Shown: piece after piece, positions 12,518 to 25,017 of the stretch
Layout: each line of letters begins with the position of its first letter
Numbering within the stretch: position 1 is the first letter of the stretch
Assembly: GCA_023079485.1 (NCBI GenBank)
Contig: CM041084.1
Location: 68,295,709 to 68,359,708, forward strand
Direction: 5' to 3'
Source of the DNA: Archilochus colubris
Lineage: Eukaryota; Chordata; Aves; Apodiformes; Trochilidae
DNA: 64,000 bases
Notes under the pieces: model-generated
The model's database searches: none
Told to the model about the DNA's origin: nothing
What the model saw: the letters and a program-made list of their open reading frames with translations, nothing else
Program-made: the position numbers and the translations under genes

Positions 12518-15500
12518 AAATTCAAATTTTATACCTAAAGGTTTAGCTAAACAGTGTTTTAGGTTAAAAGGCTCTTACATATTCAAAAATCAGTGAAATG
12601 CCTGAAAAAAATCCTCAAGTGACATTTTATTTTATACTGGAGGAGAGAACTGAGAGTCACAAAGTTTCCTTCTGGCCTCTCTATATGTCGTAATCTGTGG
12701 ATCCAGGGCTGGCCCTACTCAGTAAGCTTTGCTCATTGTTTCCTGTTGAATCAGGCTTCCAAAACTGGCTTGCAAACCACTCCTGCCAAATCTCTTGTCC
12801 CTACACCTGCAGCAAAGAGCCCAGATATAGAAATGAATGCTTTCACTTAGACAAGTTTCATTCAAGGAGGATTAATTTACAAGAACTGACTGAAAAAGAC
12901 AGTTGCTGATCTAGCTTATCATAACAGTGTGTCACAAGCATGTCTACTGTTGGAGTGGGGATTAGCAATCTAAACTGGATTTCTTTTTTTGTTGTTGTTG
13001 AGGTTGGCCTGGAATAATTACCCGCCTTGCAAGGTTCTGGTTTTGATAATTGGCTTGTGATCATCACTGGCACAAGTTTCTCAGGGGTTTGAAATTTCAG
13101 TAGTACTGTATGGAAAACGCATACAAACATTTGATGGGTTAGAGAGGCATGTGGTAAGAAGAAGCCAAAGGATGCAAGACAATCTGGAAATGCAACATGA
13201 TGTGGAAATGGAGGAGCATCCGGAAAAAGAACAAGTAAGTCCATTTATCTAACGCACCATTACACCCACTTAGTTTCTCTGTTTTATTCCAGCCTTTCCC
13301 TCTCCTCTTACAAACAAGAAAACACTGCAGCTATCATCTTCTCATCATAGTCCTAAATATTTTAATATATACATAAATGCAGAGGGATTCTTTGTTGTTT
13401 CCATTTTGTAGGTAGAATCCATTGCTCCCCTTCCATTCTGGTTACTTTGAATTGTTTTGTGCATGATCTGTTTGGTTTGATATGCAGGCTTCTTCCACAA
13501 CCATATGTTCCTTTAGAATTATATCTCTATTTGTAGGCATTCTTCCTCCTCCTTTTTCTGCAGTTACCTCTCTCATGGTCAGGCTCTGCAAGATGTTTCT
13601 TCCCTCAGGGCTTCGTGTTTAGTTATCCCTTCATCATCCCTGAATGCAAGACTAGGCATTTGTAGACATGAAAGCTACAGTTTCATATAAGAAAGTATCC
13701 TCAGACTGCTGATTTAGTCTAAAGGTCCTGAGATCAAGGTAGTAAATATGATAAAATCACAGTGACTTTTCAATAGTTCTCATCTAATTTGTATTCTCCT
13801 GAGAGACACACTCTAAACCTAAAGTTAAAGCACTCTGAAAGATGAGAGAATTTCCCTAAACCCCAGATCCCATCCCATCATTCAGAAGGAGATTTTCTTC
13901 TACTTCAGTTGTTTTATGTTTTAAAATAAAACAATACTTTTAAAAATAAAGAACATTTCCCTCATACCTTTACTTCCATTAAACTTGAACAAGTTATTTT
14001 CTATTTGAATCAGTCAAGCTTTACAAGCCCCATTGTCAGAAAAGTCATGCAAGATCGTGGGAAGATGGACTCAGATTTTCACGAACAGCTCATGTCACTC
14101 AAGCAAGTCCAGCAGAGATTGGCCTTGGCCATTCTCTCTCTGCTGTCTGTAAATTTCCCAAGCCCAGACATTTTCTTGACAATATGAAGCAGTTACAGCA
14201 GTCAAAAATTTCTTCCTCCATTGAGCTGCTAATATGCTCTTTCCTTTATTTTAATAACAAGCCAAGAAGGGAAGAGAAGTGAGAAAATGAGAATTCCTCT
14301 ATGTGAAGACACCTGAATCCAAAGCCAACAACATCTATTTTAAAGTAACAAAATACTCAGGACTGTATATCACATGGTTCTCACTTCTCTGTGCCTGTTC
14401 TTAAACAAAAAGATGAAATTGATTTTAAAAAAATAAACAAGCAAGAATACAAACAAACAAAAAAGAAAACCACAATCAAACAAGAAAATAACCCACACCA
14501 CCACTTTGTATTCACAGTTTAACCAGAAGTCAGCCTTAAAACACTTCTGGTTTTTAAGCTGTACCAACCACATAGGAGAATAACTAATCTCCTGAGGACT
14601 CCACAATGTTTTTTTTTTATTTTTAACATGTTTTGGTACTTCTTTCCTGTGAGGAGGAAGTGCTGGGGAATTATTTTTTCAGAGGTTCATCCATAGCAGG
14701 GTTACAGGGCAGGGAGAGCAAGGAGTATAGTCTGAAGAAGAGTGACTCCTTGTTACTCTCTGGTTTATGGCTTCCATTCACTGCTGCAGAACTCCACAGA
14801 TATGGAGGATACACAAGTCATAGACAGACTACTGTCCTAGACTTCACTTCACTACTGGACATCTCAGACATGAATGCCACATAAAAAGCAATATGCCCAT
14901 CTGCTCAATTACAGAAAAAAAAACAGGGGACACTTCACCCACGTGCTAACAGAGATATTAATCAGACATAACATGCTGAATTGCAAGTTAAATCAGGATA
15001 CCTGGGGAGAAGTCTGGACAGCTTTTCCATGTTGGCTAAATAGTTCATTTCCAGAGCAGAGATTTAGGCTGGTTTTCCCCTGAGAAAGAATACTTTGCAA
15101 TACCCTCCTACATAGAGACTACACAGTAGCATAACTCAATGCTAATTACAGAAATCCAGCCCCATGGAGCAGAATTTCAGAAGAGCTCATCAGATGCTTC
15201 TAGCAACTACTTGCCAACCATGCTGCACATGGATAACCTAACTAATTTCTATCAACCATTCTTGCAGGTGCAATCAGGGCAGAGACCTCTTTTGTTGGTA
15301 TTTGCACTGCTGGGATTTGTAGTGCATCTGCCTCCAGTCAAGCCCAGGATTTGGATTCAACATCTTTCATAAGTAGCGCATGCACACACCACAAGATGCA
15401 AGAGAGCAAGTTGTGAGTTGTATTACTTTTTTTTTTTTTTAAGAAAGTTCATCTGATGGACACTAGTTTTCCTAATTAAGTTATACCTTGCAGGTGTGTT

Positions 15501-17469
15501 GAATTTGGTAGACCTGGAAAAGCAGAGCTGGGTGGAAATCCAAACTGAGCAGCAGACCTTGGAACTGTTGTTCACGGTTTAATAGCAATGAATAGGCATA
15601 GCTGCCTATGAAAGTGCTCATCTAGCCACATAAGCATTCTATACTTGCTTCTAAATGTAAAGGATAAAGCCTTTTACCTCCTTTTAGCCTTTTCCCATGG
15701 CCAACATTACTGTTCTGTAATAACTCATCTCTGAGTAACAAAGTAAACAACATTACAAAATAATTTCTGAAGCCAAATATCTGATAAAGGTGATTAATGC
15801 CTCGTGAAATACCCAAGTCATATTTGCAATAATTGCAATATTTGAGATGGATAAGAGAAGAGAATTATAGGATTTGCTGTAAGGCTGAATTATCTACAGG
15901 AAGTTCATGTGAATGTCACGTTACCATGTAACTTGCTGGTACCTGCCAGGCACACTCCTTAACAGCTGAGTTGATTTTCTTTTTGTTTGTTTTCTGGATT
16001 TTAGAAATATAACATTTAGAGTTTTGAGATAAATTTTGTAAAGCAAAGTTACCCCAGTTCTTGAGAGAGACTGCATCAGTCTAGAAGCTACTGCACAAAT
16101 ACGGGACACTCTTCCTTATAAGTGGAGTTTTGGGGTATTCTTGAATTTTTGCCCAACACCAAATTTCACAATGTTTGTTCAAGACAAAGTTTGCCAGCAA
16201 GTAGAGCTTTCCTCCAAAGAAAAATGACGCGTTTGTTATTCCAAATAAGTTGCATGGTTATGTTCTGTAGTTTCCCCAGCACAAAAACCCCCTAGATTCT
16301 TGGCATATACTTTGGGAGAAAGAAGATTGAAAGTTACAAATCTTAGAGGGCTTCACCCATTCTCCATTATATAGCACACATTGCAGAGAGAATTATGGAT
16401 AACTCCCTTTTTTTCCTACAGTTGGATAAAGAAGCTGTCTTCCCATTTGTAATCATAAACTGTCTCAGTAGCTACCTAATGCACAATAAGATAACATTTG
16501 ATGAAAGGAGGATAGGAAAGAAAAGTTATTATTGTTGGCAGCCACCTAATCCAGAGTTCTCATATTTATTCACATAAAATTATCTATTACATCATTTTGT
16601 TCATAATGACTGAATGCTTTGTAAGGATTCTTATAAGCTAAATTCACAGTTGGAGTTGTCCTGACTGGACACAACTGTTTTGTTTTGCTTTCATGATGCC
16701 TTAAGGTTCTCTCTCATAATCAGACACTTCTCTGGTGCTAATGAAAAGCCTTGCCACAAATACTCCAACTTAATTATTATTCTATGACCACTCCTATACC
16801 CCCCAGCCCCAAATTGCACCAACATGAACACTGGTGGAAAACAAGCACAAACAGGGGATGAAAAAGGTCAAAGAAAATTTGTTTTCAACTTTAAATGAGC
16901 ATCTCTGTAAAACGCTTTCCAGCATCTACTGAGTCCCTATAGCGAATTTTCCGTAGTCCTGAAAATCCCTGGTTTCATAAGGAGAGGCAAGGATGAAATA
17001 TCTGGAAGAGGAAAGCTGGCAATAAGGAAGCACCTTCTCCACCCAGTCATATCTACCATGCAAAACTCTAGGCTCCCTTGAACAGTCACAATGTAGTGGG
17101 GGAGGAATGTGGGAGGACTTTTCCTTCTTTTTCTAGTGCAAACAAGCAGAAACAGAGAAAATGCCTTGAAGGTCTAAGTAAGCTCAGCTAGGTGTCTGGG
17201 GGGTACTGCTGAGCCACCACAAATCATTTTGCACAAGTTAGCCCTTTATAGCAGACTGTACAGTTGCCTTTTTCATAAGATGTGCTGCAATATCTGAGCC
17301 ACTTGCAGCTATGATCCTGGAGTTTTAGCACATTCATAGTTATATATACAATTTTTCTGCCCACCAGAAGACTCTAATTAATGGACTTGAGCCTCTTCTG
17401 GGTGATTACAAAATCCTGGGGCAGGTCTTGCTCCAAAGGCTGAACACTGTGGACAAGCACAGTTGCCAG
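12518..17469. other. AT-rich non-coding DNA, no gene recognised
   Basis: About 5 kb without a supported gene. It contains an A-rich, C-interrupted tract near 14404-14485 and short T runs near 14608 and 15428. The minus-strand frame 12858-13244 (128 codons) and the frames near 14.6-15.4 kb show no recognisable domain or conserved pattern. Confidence 0.55.
14404..14485. repeat. A-rich, C-interrupted low-complexity tract
   Basis: Degenerate A-rich sequence with AAACAAAC-type units on the plus strand. It resembles the other A-rich tracts near 29.6, 38.0, 48.3, 50.0 and 59.9 kb. Confidence 0.6.
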
Positions 17470-17479
17470 CACACCTGGG

Positions 17480-18876
17480 GTCAAAGAAAGCATAATTCCC
17501 ACCTGATGAGCAAGACTAACAAACTGGCAACAAAAAATGAAGAGAAGACTAAAGTACTCAGCAACTTTTTCACCTTGGTCTTCACTGGCAACCTCTTCTT
17601 CCACACCTCTTGAGTGGATGGACCACAAAGCAGGGACTAGGGGAGCAAAGTCCCCTCCACCCTCCCAGTGTAAGCGAAGATCAGGTTTGTGACCACCTGA
17701 GGAAAGTGAATATTTGTGTCTATAGGACCTTATGAGATGCATCTTAGAGTTTTGAGGGAATTGGCTGATGTAGTTGCCAAGCCACCTTCCATAATATTTG
17801 AAAAGTCATGGCTGCCAGGTGAAGTTCCTGCTGACTGGAAAAAGGGAAATATTTCACCCATTTTAAAAACGGGTAGAAAGGAGGACCCTGGGAACTACCA
17901 ACTTGTCAGCCTCACCTCTGTGCCTGGGAAGATCATGAAGCAGACCCTTCTAGAAGCTATGGAGGATGGGGAAGTGATTCAGGACAGACAGCATGGTTTA
18001 ACTAAGGGCAAGTCCATTAATGATATTTTGTATCTGGAGTTCTGTAAAGTATTTGACATGGTCCCCTACAATATCCTTCTTTCTAAATTGGAGTGGAATT
18101 TGATGGGTGGGCTGTTCAGTGGATAAGGAATTGGCTGGATGGTTGCATCCAGAGGATAGTGGAAAATGGCTCAGTATCCAGATGGAGATTTGTCACAAGT
18201 AGTGTCCCTCAGGTGCCAGTACTGGGACCAGTACTGTTTAATAACTTTACCAGTGACATGGACAAAATGACTGAGTGCACCCTCAGCACATCTTCAGAAG
18301 ACACCGAGTGGTGAGGTGACAGACCTGAGGGACAGGATGCCATCCAGAGGAACCTGGAGAAGCTTGAGAAGTGGGCCTATGGGAACTTCATGAGGTTCAA
18401 CAAGGCCAAGTGCAAGGCTCTCCACCTGGGCTGGGACACCCCCCAGTGTCAATAGAGACTGGGGATGAAGGGATTCAGAGCAGCCCTGAGGAGCCAGCCA
18501 TTGCTTGCAGTCCAGAAAGCCAATCATATCCTGGCCTGCATTGAAGAAAGTCTGGCCAACAAGACAAAGGAGTTGATTCTGCTCCTCATGAGACCCCACC
18601 TGGAGTACTGTGTCTATTTCTGCGCACAAACACAAGAAAGGTCTGGAGCTGTTGGAGCAGGTAGAGAAGAGAGCCACAGAAATTATCCGTGGGATGGAAC
18701 ACCCCTCCTGTGAAGACACGCTGAGGGAGTTGGGGCTGTTCAGCCTGGAGAAGAGAAAGCTTCCAATACTTACGGGGGGCTATAAGACTGGGGACAAACT
18801 TTTTAGCAGAGCCTCATGCGAGAGAAGAAAGGCTGATGGTTTTAAATTTAAAAAAAAAAAAAAAAGCTATATTTAG
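17480..18876 (+). pseudogene. CR1 ORF2 reverse-transcriptase remnant
   Basis: In an intact CR1 this frame encodes an endonuclease plus reverse transcriptase that copies the element's RNA into the genome. Only the reverse-transcriptase half and the C-terminal part remain. Recognisable blocks are [15 protein letters not shown] near 17819-17863, [18 protein letters not shown] near 17878-17931, the LEFCKVFD block near 18036-18059, RNWLDG near 18128-18145, VLGPVLFN near 18223-18243, RPHLEYC near 18591-18612 and LRELGLFSLEKRK near 18721-18759. Breaks seen include an in-frame stop near 17611, a frameshift near 18095-18115, a stop at about 18312, a stop near 18453 and a second frameshift near 18615-18640. 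About 25 residues expected between the TKGKS and LEFCK blocks are missing. The position of the catalytic FADD motif reads SSEDTEW, so one of the paired aspartates is changed. The remnant is clearly dead. Confidence 0.9.
18850..18865. repeat. A16 run inside the CR1 copy
   Basis: Sixteen A lie within the C-terminal coding part of the CR1 remnant and translate to a lysine run that interrupts the conserved block. It probably expanded after insertion from a short A-rich codon stretch. Confidence 0.9.
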
Positions 18877-18927
18877 ATTAAGGAAGAATTTTTAGATATA
18901 ATATTCAGATAAGGAAGAAATTTTAAG
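18871..18927. repeat. Imperfect 24-25-bp duplication inside the CR1 copy
   Basis: 18871-18895 and 18903-18927 are near-identical. Both contain AAGGAAGAA preceded by an AGAT-type block, and their starts are 32 bp apart. Intact CR1 has this segment once, in the coding region just before the 3' end, so one copy is a local duplication immediately next to the A16 run. Confidence 0.7.
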
Positions 18928-19111
18928 TTGGAAGAGGTGAAATTGCCCAGAGAGTTAGCAGAAACCCCATCCCTTGAAACATTCAAGGTCAGGTTGGATG
19001 GGGCTTTGAAAAGCCTGATCTAGTTTTAGATGTCCTTTCTAACTGATGGGGGAGTGGACTAGATGATCTTTGAAGGTCCCTTCAAACTCAAACTATTCTA
19101 TGATTCTCTCC

Positions 19112-22100
19112 CCAGCCACCACCATCCACGAGTACTGTGGCAGAAGACATTGACTGAAGAATTGGCATGGCCCTCATCTGCTCCTCTGACATTCCTCATT
19201 GATCCTCCAGAATGCCCTTGAACAAATTCACCATCCTCTCCTCTTAGCAAAGAGGGAAACTGATCTGAGACCAGCTTAGTCATGATCACCAGTGCAATTA
19301 CAGAATGGTTGCTGAACTGAAGGGAACCCTTTGTTACCCACACCCTATCTGATATTACACTACCCTGCTCTATAACTACATATATTTTTGAAAGTAGTTC
19401 TCAAGAGTGGCAATTCTGCTAACAAAAAAAAAACTCCAGGACAAAAGGACATTAGAAAACAAGCAAGCACAAAAACCTGCAGTAAATGAAAGACTTTGGA
19501 AACTATCATATTTTTTTATTTACAAGGAACAAGTAGCCTCATGTGTGTTAGGAACAAATGGGAATCAGCCTCCAGCCCTCACAAATGATTAATCACGTAT
19601 AGAAAATATAGGGGTTTTTTTGTTAAAAATAAAGATGTAATTTGCAATTAGCTGAGGAACAAGACTATTTCTTCTATAACCAATCTAATGAGGGCCTTAA
19701 AACTGGCATGTTCTGATGTCATCTATTTCCCTATGGGCAGTGAAGCCAATCTTTAGCTTTCCTGTTGCAGATCAAAGTGACTGCTACACATGTTAGTAAA
19801 ACAAAGTCTCCCCTAATGTCAGGCAAAACAGGATAGAGAGCAAACAAGTAAGAAATTCAGCACAGGGATACAGAACAAAATGAGAAAGTACTTCTGCCCT
19901 CTCAAGAAAGCTCAACATCTACTAAATCTTGGATTTCAAAAAATACAACAAGTATAATAGAAGAGTGGTTACCCTATATGTGTCAGTGCTCTGGGGAATC
20001 AAATTTTTATTTTCTCTCCCATTCAAGAACAGTTGTTCATATATTTATTTGCATTGCCATAACCTGGAGATGCAGGCTGTGATCAGAGGTCCATTGTGTA
20101 AGGTGCTGTACACACAGTTTATCAAAACAACCTCTGCTTCAGAGAGTCTGCAGTCTAAACAGGGAAATTCTAGAAGTCCCAAGGGGGAAAAAAATCCTTG
20201 TAAAGCTTCCAAGAGAACCAGAAAGTCTTGAAAAAAGCATCTTTAGGTGGCATTTCAGACTAAACGGAAATCTTGATGTTCTCATTTCACTGATGTATTT
20301 CCTTGGGTTTGTGTCATTGAGAGTCTTCCCTGGATTTTCTCAGCAATTTCATTGAAACAGTTTCAGATAATAAAATTTAACTGAGGCTAAAAATTGTGTC
20401 CACAGCAAAAATTAACTGTGGCCCCTTTCTGTTAGAAAATTAATTGTCTAAATAGTCCTCACAATTCCTCCTCAAACATCAGGTCCCAGAAGTTCCTTTG
20501 TTATTCCTCATCTGCAAACGTTACTAACGCCCACAACTACTACTTGTTCTGTCTCTCTTGAAGAAAGGAAACTTGGAAAAACAGAGAAACCTTGTTCACA
20601 TGAGTAACTGTCACACAGGACAGAGAGAAATAAAATGTTCTGAAGGCAAGTCCACCAAGATATTTTTCAAAATTAAGGCCTGAAATACCTTGAGAAAGAC
20701 ACCTTGAATAGGGTTTTCAAAGCAGATGATGTCCAGCTGTGTTGATGTAATAAAAATGAGCAAAAGAACAAAACCAGGTATGTTCTTATAAATATTACCT
20801 TGCATCCATTCAGAGACAAAATGACTGCATATAGGACATGGCAAATTGTCACCCACTAAACATAAACACACAATGGAGAGAGCAGTGTGGGTATTTTAAG
20901 CAGGACATAAATGATGGACAGGAGAAGGAGTATGAGGAGATCTGCATCACTGGGAGTGGCACTACTTGAGGACATATTCCTCTTTCTTTCATCTAGAAAA
21001 TGTAAGAACCAAAAAAAGAACACAAAAAACCCAAGGGTAAAGCCAAGACAATGCTTACCTTAAAGTTCATAAAGTATTAACAACATCCTGAAGCCTCCTG
21101 TCTTTGAAATACTTCAGCAGAGGTGTGATCTCTTTGGTCTCTGTGTGGACTTCAGAATTCTCCTGCAGTCTGCAGAAGGAAAAAAAAAAAAAAAAAAGAG
21201 AGAAAAGATCATGTTGGCAAAAAGTGGAGCTCTTATAGTGAGTATTACTAGCTGGATGTGGGAAAGAGGAGAGACTGAAAGGGAATCACATTTGTTGCTG
21301 GTTATTCAGACTAAGCAGCACCTCCTTAATCCTCCATTGTGAATATAAGAAATGCACATTTATATCTCTATTCAAACATAGCTGCTAGGTGAGTGGACAA
21401 ATCTGACTCTTCAGGGGTAGAAGGTGTGACCATTTTGCCCTTCATGTAGTTGTTGGGTTCTGATGTTGCATTGTAATAGTTGATGATTGTAAAATAATTT
21501 CACTGAAGTCAGATTGCAAGTGTAAGTATTTTTTTTTTATTTAAAGAAAGATGATGTAATCAACTTTTTCACTGGTAGCTGGTAATAACACTACAAAGAA
21601 TTTCTTTTTTTCACACACCATCTTCTGAGCTGCACAAAAAATGTTATTACCTGCTACAGCTGGACAAGCTGATTTTGTAAAAAGCAGAACATTCTTGAAT
21701 TAATAAAGGCATTTCTGTTCTGAAGCTTTCAAATCTTCTGTTCACCTTCCTGTTATTCAATGAAGTGAATCAAAATTTTAATGAAAGCAACTTCGTCTAA
21801 TATTGGTCAGAAAAAAACAGTATATGAAAAGCTAGTTGAGCAGTATGGCAACCCAACATGATGTGTTGCAGACTGGAGGTCCTAAATTCTTTACTTAAGA
21901 AATGAACATTAAAAAATACATATGGGTGAAGAGCAAGGGGAGAAAACAAAGGTTTTTGACCAAACCTACAAGTCAAGGACCTGATAGTAGAGAGCCTGAC
22001 AATGCTACCTAGCCAAGTTAATCACTGTCAGCTTCTGGTAGCTTTCCATTTCCAAGACAGTTGTTGGATAAAATATGCTAAAACATTGTCACTAGGTGAT

Positions 22101-24077
22101 TTTATGGCTTTTGTCAACAACAAAGTCCTAGAATGTAAGTTTCAGCTTACATGGATGCAGTATTCCTTCAGACCAATTGCTGAGCCCTTGTGTGACTGAA
22201 GTTATTCTAAAACCAAACGATCATAAAGGTTTTTTCACTTTCACACTGAATAGCAAATTGAGTCTGAATATCATGCTGAGTACACAAGCCATTTCCATTC
22301 CAGTGGGGGTAGATATTTTCCTACATTAATGAAGTTTTTAAAAATCACTGGAAAAACAACTATTATTCTAACAAATCACTGAAGAGATGAAAACCTGGAA
22401 TTTCCTGGCTGCAGCCTCTATTACTTCACCACTCTTCATCTGGCCAGTCATTTCTCCCTGTATCATTAACTGGATCTACTGTAAAAACTATACAATAGAC
22501 AGCCAGGTTCTTGTGCTTTGAATCAGGTATTTTAGTCTAGGATATTTTTTTTCTCTAGTGAAATACGAAGATTTTGAGGAACATGCAGCCTTTGTTAAGA
22601 TTCACACAGGAACAAATTTCAACTCCAAATTCACTAAATTAAATCTGTTATTTGCTAAGGACCACAATAGAGAAATATTTATTCAATATGTTTTCCACTA
22701 AGGCCAGGGACTAAGGTCATGGTTTATGGTTGTTTCTTATGTAATGAACATCAAATGAAAGATGCACAAGAATTCTATTTTAAGACAGAGTTAAAATGAG
22801 CTATTTAATATACTAAAAGCTTGTGCTTACTGTATTGCAAGTTGACAAGTGACAGTGTTCCACAATGTCAATTGGTGCCTATGCCATTAAAGAAATTAAA
22901 TGGATTGAGTTTCAAAAATAGCCTGCAACCTACTGAGAAACAATTTCTGCAGCCCCTCAAGCTAAAATGCCTATTACAGCTCCATGGCTGATAAGGTTAG
23001 AGTGAAACTCTCCCTTGGTTGCATGCTTGGATGGTAACATACACCTCAAGTCTTTCAGCCTAAGCATGAGCTTGAGCCACCAAGTGAAGTTCTGCACTTC
23101 CTCCTGCTTCACACAAAGACCACAATTTTACATTTCTGAATACCCACAAATCAGGTTGGCTGCAAAAATGACCTAAGTTTATGCAAAAGATGTATGAATA
23201 TTGCAGACAAGTTAGGACTGCTCACATCTTTCAGTCTGCATGGAAATAAACTATTGTCTGCCCAGTTCCAGATGATGGCAAAAATTTCCCACCTGTCTAT
23301 TTCCTGAATATTTTCTTCTTGCTCTGGTATTTCTTAGCCTATTATGTGTAAATCAATTACCACCATCAAGGAGATAAAAGAGCTTAAACAACTCTTTCCT
23401 GGCAGGCATGGTAAAACGGCAGGGATAATTAATTAATGTTATAATATGCAAATAAAAGATACTGCTTTACAGCTGGAATTTTTCATAGCATTGTATAATT
23501 ATTCAAAGACTTCATCTCTGGTTCAGGAAGTCTTATAACCACAAATTACAGGAGGGTGGAAGAGTATCACTGATTCCTTGCCCTATCTGTAACCTTTTTC
23601 CTTAGACACGCACATGCAGCTCTTTTGGAGACAGGATTCAAGGCTAGAAGAACTTGTAATTTGGCTTGGTACAACCATTCTAAGGAAGCACAACTTCAGT
23701 ATATTTATACACAATTCACTTTCTTTAATGCCAGTTTAAGTCTTGTTAGATTACTCCTCTGTTAGGTGTATAACATGAAACTGGAAACAGGACTAGAGGA
23801 AAGGTATATGAACAGGGAGCTCAATCCCATCAGGTTGAGCAGCCAAGATAGTATCGTCGAGATTCAGCTCCAGGAAAAATGACATCATGGACAAGTTAAA
23901 AAATACTATTAGCTTAAATCAGTAAGTTTTACATGGAACGAATTGCTCATTTAACACTCATTTAACATTAGGATTCAGGAGTTACAGCATGCAATTTGAG
24001 ATACTGTTTATTACTTAGCTTGAGTAGCTAGATTTGATAAAGTCATACACCACAGCCTGTTGACTTTCAGGTAGATA
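19112..24077. other. AT-rich non-coding DNA, no gene recognised
   Basis: About 5 kb with no retroelement terminus I can recognise. It holds an A18 run at 21180-21197 and an 11-bp tandem microduplication at 23946-23967 (unit CTCATTTAACA). The segment 23400-23500 is rich in homeodomain-like TAATTAAT and contains one ATGCAAAT octamer, but such sites are expected by chance at this base composition. Confidence 0.5.
21180..21197. repeat. A18 run
   Basis: Eighteen A are followed by a GAGAGAAAAG purine tail. There is no polyadenylation signal upstream and no recognisable retrocopy, so it is a simple homopolymer. Confidence 0.9.
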
Positions 24078-24250
24078 TGTTTTTGGCCGGGACAGTTAAT
24101 TTTCTTTCTAGTAACTGGTGGAGTGCTGTATTCTGGGTTTAGGATGAGAATAATGTTGATACAGTGCTGATGTTTTAGCTGTTGCTAAGTAGTACTTATC
24201 TTAAGTTCAGGACTTTTCAGCCTCTCGTCCTCTGCCAGTGAGCAGGTAGA
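24078..24250 (+). mobile_element. Truncated avian ERVL-type LTR (5' part only)
   Basis: The segment begins TGTTTTTGGCCGGGACAG, followed by GTTAATTTTCTTTCTAG and an aligned 170-bp body that includes TTGCTAAGTAGT. This matches the 5' part of the common avian ERVL-class LTR as I remember it. It is also homologous over its length to the reverse complement of the LTR at 28291-28861. It runs out near the GAGCAGGTAGA block, so the 3' two-thirds of the LTR is missing. No internal proviral coding sequence adjoins it. The subfamily name (TguLTR5-like) is a tentative memory-based assignment. Confidence 0.72.
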
Positions 24251-24270
24251 AGACCCTAGTCCAGAAATCA

Positions 24271-24306
24271 ATCCTAAAAACTAAAGGATCCTAAAAGCTA
24301 AAAAGG
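24271..24306. repeat. 2 x ~17-bp tandem microduplication
   Basis: ATCCTAAAAACTAAAGG is followed directly by a near copy with a G substitution and two extra A. It lies just beyond the broken end of the LTR fragment. Confidence 0.7.
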
Positions 24307-24969
24307 AGTGTGAAGAACAGTGTATTGATTGTAAGTATCACCCACTGCAAAAGCAATCCAGTCTTTGCAGTTAAAATCTCAGACTATGTGTGTGAGACTA
24401 CTCAAGTGGTGTGTGGATGCTCAGACAGCAGCTTCTTCTCCCTTACAGATACTGTGACAAAACCCAACCCTAAGATGTCGTTATGGGGTCAAAAATGAAC
24501 TCAAAATAGCATAGGTGGGAAGGAAAACTGAGAGCTGTCCAAGTCTTGAGATTATTTAATTTAAAAAAAATATTTAACTGCCTCCTCCTTGTAAAAGTTT
24601 CAGGCATTTTAGAAAAACAACCCACCAAGAAATAAAGGTGCTTGCTATTCAGTGTTTTCAACTTCTGGGCAAACTGGTGTCTGAGAGGAGTGAGGTCTTT
24701 AAAGAAATAACCAGTTCCCCCAGTAGATCATCTTTTCTTCTCCATCAGCTGCCACTGTCACTCCAAATAAGTCTCTGTTTTAATGTAGGTATTATTTCCT
24801 CCAGTTTTTATCATTTGACATCAGCAAGTCTAACATGTAGGTTTTTAAAGAAAAAAAAAAAGAAACCAAAACTGGAGGACTGGGAAAATATTCCTCCAGC
24901 TTTAAGTGAAATAACTTTTTTTTCCTAACATTTTTTCTTTGATAAAACATTTTCATTATCTCTCTATTT

Positions 24970-25017
24970 AAAAATAAAAATAAAAAAAAAAAAAAAGAAA
25001 AAAAAATTAAAAAAAGA
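24970..25017. repeat. A-rich low-complexity tract
   Basis: Nearly pure A with a few T and G interruptions. It yields a spurious phenylalanine-rich frame on the minus strand. Confidence 0.85.

Larger units (their letters stand above)
17470..19111 (+). mobile_element. CR1 LINE retrotransposon, 5'-truncated and degraded
   Basis: This is the largest retroelement copy in the window. Its body translates to stretches typical of the second CR1 open reading frame (reverse transcriptase), and it ends in the characteristic CR1 3' region. In that 3' region GGACTAGATGATCTTTGAAG lies at about 19056-19075, followed by CCTTCAAACTCAAAC and finally TTCTATGATTCTCTCC near 19096-19111. The left edge is uncertain: CR1-like coding sequence is clear from about 17480, and DNA before 17450 no longer resembles the element. 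CR1 copies are usually 5'-truncated because reverse transcription starts at the 3' end, and they lack a poly-A tail, which fits here. No target-site duplication was identified, as expected for CR1. The copy is inactive; see the coding remnant for its breaks. Confidence 0.93.

Noticed and set aside
18294..18719. Minus-strand 141-codon frame
   Set aside because: It is antisense to the CR1 reverse-transcriptase remnant and has no meaning of its own.
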